This document shows, piece by piece, positions 61,893 through 64,000 of a DNA stretch of 64,000 nucleotides. The stretch is taken from NCBI GenBank assembly GCA_020881835.1, contig CP052876.1, positions 1,736,001 through 1,800,000 on the forward strand. The letters run 5' to 3'. The stretch's first letter is position 1. Each line of letters begins with the position of its first letter. The notes under the pieces were generated by a model. It worked only from the letters and a program-made list of their open reading frames with translations, did no database searches and was not told where the DNA came from. The translations under genes were made by a program, and so were the position numbers. The DNA comes from Kineosporiaceae bacterium SCSIO 59966. GTDB lineage: Bacteria; Actinomycetota; Actinomycetes; Actinomycetales; SCSIO-59966.

Positions 61893-61908
61893 TAACTACT
61901 AGATGTTG
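61893..61908 (-). promoter_or_regulatory. Candidate NrdR box upstream of nrdR
   Basis: On the minus strand the sequence reads CAACATCTAGTAGTTA, close to the actinobacterial NrdR box pattern (ACAC-N-ATATCTAGTG type). It lies about 85 bp before the nrdR start. A weaker candidate, CCACAGGTTGTGG, lies about 31 bp nearer the gene, the spacing usual for paired boxes. This implies autoregulation of nrdR-nrdJ. Confidence 0.5.
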
Positions 61909-62153
61909 GGGTGAACGCTAGGCCGAGACCCAGTGGTTGCGCAAGGTCCGCAGGCCGAGTTCTCGCGTGTCGCGGCAAATCCACAGGTCGGTGCCCACGC
62001 CGGCGTGTCGCCTCCACCGGCTGTCTGCGGCGGACGCCGTCCTGGCGAACCCGATCGGTCCCGGTTGCGCCCGGTCCGCGCCCCAAGCATGATCACAAGT
62101 AGCAGCAGGGTGGGCACCGGTCCTGGTGCCACCACCACACGAGGAGGCAGCTG

Positions 62154-62375
62154 ATGGCATTCACCTGGCCCGAGGACCGCAAGGGCAAGCGCATCCGGGG
62201 CGACGAGCGCGCGGCGATGGCCGCCGAGGCGCGGCGGCTCTACGAGTCCGGCAAGTCCATCCGGGACATCCACGAGATCTCCGGGCGCTCCTTCGGGTTC
62301 ATCCGCAACCTCCTCGTCGAGAGCGGCGTGACCTTCCGCGGCCGCGGTGGAGCCACCCGGCGCAAGGCCTCCTAG
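62154..62375 (+). CDS. Small HTH DNA-binding protein, Gbn (SCO1839)-like
   Basis: A 73-residue protein from ATG 62154 with GGAGG six bases upstream. WPEDRKGKRIRGDERAAMAA leads into one helix-turn-helix: ARRLYESGKSIRDIHEISGR then SFGFIRNLLVESGVTFRGRG. Size and sequence resemble a nucleoid-associated protein family restricted to actinobacteria, of which Streptomyces Gbn (a GATC-binding protein) is the studied member. An ABC transporter gene follows on the same strand, as I recall for some relatives. The last codons and stop are duplicated in tandem. Confidence 0.78.
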   Translation: MAFTWPEDRKGKRIRGDERAAMAAEARRLYESGKSIRDIHEISGRSFGFIRNLLVESGVTFRGRGGATRRKAS

Positions 62376-62390
62376 CGCAAGGCCTCCTAA
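62361..62390 (+). repeat. 15-bp tandem duplication across the stop codon of the HTH gene
   Basis: CGCAAGGCCTCCTAG (62361-62375) is followed directly by CGCAAGGCCTCCTAA. Both encode RKAS and a stop in the same frame, so readthrough of the TAG would only add five residues. Confidence 0.9.
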
Positions 62391-62415
62391 CTGGCCCAGG
62401 CTCCCGACGACGGCG

Positions 62416-62504
62416 CGTGATCGCCGTCCGAGGAGGAGAAGTCGCGCCGCCAGCGCCACCCGCCCCCGCGCACGGCCGCGACTCCTCCCCCGGTGGCGAT
62501 CACG
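62416..62504. repeat. 89-bp imperfect palindrome between the HTH and ABC genes
   Basis: The outer arms CGTGATCGCC and GGCGATCACG are perfect. The inner arms (GAGGAGGAGAAGTCGCG against CGCGACTCCTCCCC) continue the pairing with few mismatches, giving arms of about 33 bases around a GC-rich loop. It contains two GATC sites, one in each outer arm, which would suit a GATC-binding protein made by the adjacent gene. It may equally be a terminator. Confidence 0.75.
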
Positions 62505-62592
62505 CCCGGGTGTCGCACCAGCTGCCCGTCCCTGGCCTTTCGCCCCTGGCCGGCCTTCAGCACGCGGCGCAGGCTGACCGCGGGAGGCAGCC

Positions 62593-63534
62593 ATGCACGC
62601 CATCACGGTCTCGGACCTGCACAAGCGCTACGGCGACGTCAGGGCCGTGGATGGCCTGTCGTTCACCGTTGGCTTCGGGGAGGTCTTCGCCGTGGTCGGC
62701 CCCAACGGGGCTGGCAAGACGACGACGGTGGAGATCCTCGAGGGGCACCGCCACCGCACCTCCGGCACCGTCGACGTCCTGGGCACCGACCCGGCCACCG
62801 GCGGGCGCTCCTACCGGGAGCGGATCGGCATCGTGCTCCAGGACGCCGGCCTGGAGGAGGACTTCACCGTCGCTGAGCTGGTCCGGCTCTACCGCGGCAT
62901 GTACCCACGCCGGCTCGACGTGGACGAGGTCGTCGCACTGGTCGGGCTCGCCGACAAGCGCGACGCCCGGGTCAAGACGCTCTCGGGCGGGCAGCGGCGC
63001 CGCCTCGACCTCGCCCTGGGACTCGTCGGCGACCCGGACGTGCTGTTCCTGGACGAGCCGACCACCGGGTTCGACCCCTCGGCCCGGCGCCGCGCCTGGG
63101 ACCTCGTCGGGTCACTGCGCGGCCTCGGCAAGACGGTCCTGCTCACCACGCACTACATGGACGAGGCCGAGCACCTCGCGGACCGCGTCGCCGTCGTCGT
63201 CGCCGGTCGGCTCGTCGCCTGCGGCACGCCGGAGGAGATCCGGGCTACCGGCGACGCCGTTGCCACCGTGGCGTTCCGGCTTCCGGCCGGCGTGGTGCCC
63301 GCCGACCTGCCCGAGCTGGACGGCGCCCTCCTGCCCCGAGGTGCCGGCTGGCGGCTGAGGACGACGACCCCGACCCTGGCGCTGAACAGGCTGACCGGGT
63401 GGGCGGTCGGCCGCGGCGAGGAGCTGCCGCAGATCGAGGTGACCCTGCCGTCCCTGGAGGACGTCTACCTCGAGCTCGTCGCGGCTGCGGGCACCGACGC
63501 CCGTCCCGACGCCTCGACTTCGGGACCCCGGTGA
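62593..63534 (+). CDS. ABC-2 transporter ATP-binding protein (DrrA-like)
   Basis: A 313-residue ATPase from ATG 62593 with GGGAGG upstream. Walker A VVGPNGAGKTTTVEILEGHR, Q-loop IVLQDAGLEE, signature TLSGGQRRRLDLALGL, Walker B DVLFLDEPTTGFDPSARR and H-loop LLTTHYMDEAEHLADRV are all canonical. The C-terminal 100 residues are the extension typical of daunorubicin-type exporters. It is followed after four bases by the permease gene. Confidence 0.93.
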   Translation: MHAITVSDLHKRYGDVRAVDGLSFTVGFGEVFAVVGPNGAGKTTTVEILEGHRHRTSGTVDVLGTDPATGGRSYRERIGIVLQDAGLEEDFTVAELVRLYRGMYPRRLDVDEVVALVGLADKRDARVKTLSGGQRRRLDLALGLVGDPDVLFLDEPTTGFDPSARRRAWDLVGSLRGLGKTVLLTTHYMDEAEHLADRVAVVVAGRLVACGTPEEIRATGDAVATVAFRLPAGVVPADLPELDGALLPRGAGWRLRTTTPTLALNRLTGWAVGRGEELPQIEVTLPSLEDVYLELVAAAGTDARPDASTSGPR

Positions 63535-63538
63535 GTCC

Positions 63539-64000
63539 GTGAGCACAGGCCTGTCCAGCCGAACGGCACGCCCGTCCACCGAACGACGTCCGTCTCTGGG
63601 CCGGCTCGGCCTGGACCAACTGCGGTTCACCCTCACCGACCTGTGGCGGGCTCGGCTCGTCGTCATCTTCACCCTCGTGCTGCCGCTGACCTGGCTCGTC
63701 GTCCTCGGGTTCCTCGCCGGCAACGACGTGCTCGACGGCACCTCCGGGATCCGCGTCATGCAGGTGGTGACCCCGAGCGCCGCAACGATGGGCGTGCTGT
63801 TCGCGGCCTTCCCCACCGTGGCCACGGCAGTCGCCGTCGCTCGCGAGCGCGGAGTGCTCCGCCGGGTGCGCGGGACGCCGCTACCCGCCGGCGTCTACCT
63901 CGGGGCCAAGGTGGTCAGCGCAGCGCTGGTCGCGGTCGCCGCCTACACGCTGATGCTCCTCGTCGGCGTCCTGGTCTACGACGTCCAGGTGTTCTGGCGG
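63539..64000 (+). CDS. ABC-2 transporter permease, 3' end off the window
   Basis: The frame is open from GTG 63539 to the right edge, 154 codons so far. After a polar N-terminus (LGRLGLDQLRFTLTDLWRAR) come a first membrane helix (LVVIFTLVLPLTWLVVLGFL), a second around MGVLFAAFPTVATAVAVARE, the cytoplasmic RGVLRRVRGTPLPAGVYLGA loop typical of ABC-2 permeases, and a third helix (VVSAALVAVAAYTLMLLVGV). It pairs with the ATPase just upstream. Confidence 0.9.
   Translation, partial: MSTGLSSRTARPSTERRPSLGRLGLDQLRFTLTDLWRARLVVIFTLVLPLTWLVVLGFLAGNDVLDGTSGIRVMQVVTPSAATMGVLFAAFPTVATAVAVARERGVLRRVRGTPLPAGVYLGAKVVSAALVAVAAYTLMLLVGVLVYDVQVFWR

Noticed and set aside
61899-62624. Minus-strand 241-codon frame near the HTH gene
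   Set aside because: It is antisense to the HTH gene and the palindrome; no family is visible and the HTH gene has a proper ribosome site.

Overview
The window is high-GC DNA with strong GC bias at third codon positions, frequent GTG starts and short overlapping ATGA/GTGA gene junctions. Together with a B12-dependent ribonucleotide reductase and its NrdR repressor, and a small HTH protein of the actinobacterial Gbn type, this points to an actinomycete chromosome. The species cannot be named from the sequence. No rRNA or tRNA gene and no CRISPR array was seen.

Left part (1-19.3 kb) is dense accessory DNA. It holds two genes of a Wadjet-type system running off the left edge (jetA, jetB), a PPOX flavin/F420 enzyme, a divergent pair made of a membrane NERD nuclease-like protein and a nuclease-helicase (DUF2075), and an intact IS1380-family element with a CTAG target duplication. 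It continues with a DHA2 exporter, a MntA/HepT toxin-antitoxin pair with an altered HEPN motif, a UvrD-like helicase followed by a membrane HNH/excalibur protein, an atypical Nramp transporter, a ScoMcrA-like HNH endonuclease, a FitAB/VapBC pair, an unknown gene and an AbiE pair.

Centre (19.4-42.6 kb): a complete BREX type 2 (Pgl) set on the minus strand, transcribed in the order pglW, pglX, [insert], pglY, pglZ, brxD, brxHI. Core genes overlap by 4 bp within each half. Between pglX and pglY lies 5.5 kb of foreign-looking DNA. It contains a small winged-helix-like ORF translationally coupled to a dGTPase, a lower-GC membrane protein, IS1634-family relics and one complete IS1634-family element. 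That element is flanked by a perfect 128-bp direct repeat, the long target duplication known for this family, and it landed inside a relic of a related transposase. The dGTPase is itself a plausible antiphage nucleotide-depletion enzyme, so the BREX locus may carry a nested second defence.

Right part (42.6-64 kb): a RES toxin with its DUF2384-like antitoxin just upstream of pglW, an orphan Phd/YefM antitoxin, a thioesterase, and a single-chain heterodimer-type ABC exporter. These are followed by HicAB with a palindromic operator, a tail-anchored unknown protein, an SbcD/SbcC-like pair and a coiled-coil membrane protein with a tiny basic partner. Then come a frameshifted small basic gene, the nrdR-nrdJ operon with a LAGLIDADG intein in NrdJ, a Gbn-like HTH protein, and an ABC-2 transporter whose permease runs off the right edge.

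Overall the window is a defence and toxin-antitoxin island next to housekeeping genes (nrdRJ). Starts were chosen from Shine-Dalgarno sites and coupling and often differ from the longest open frame.
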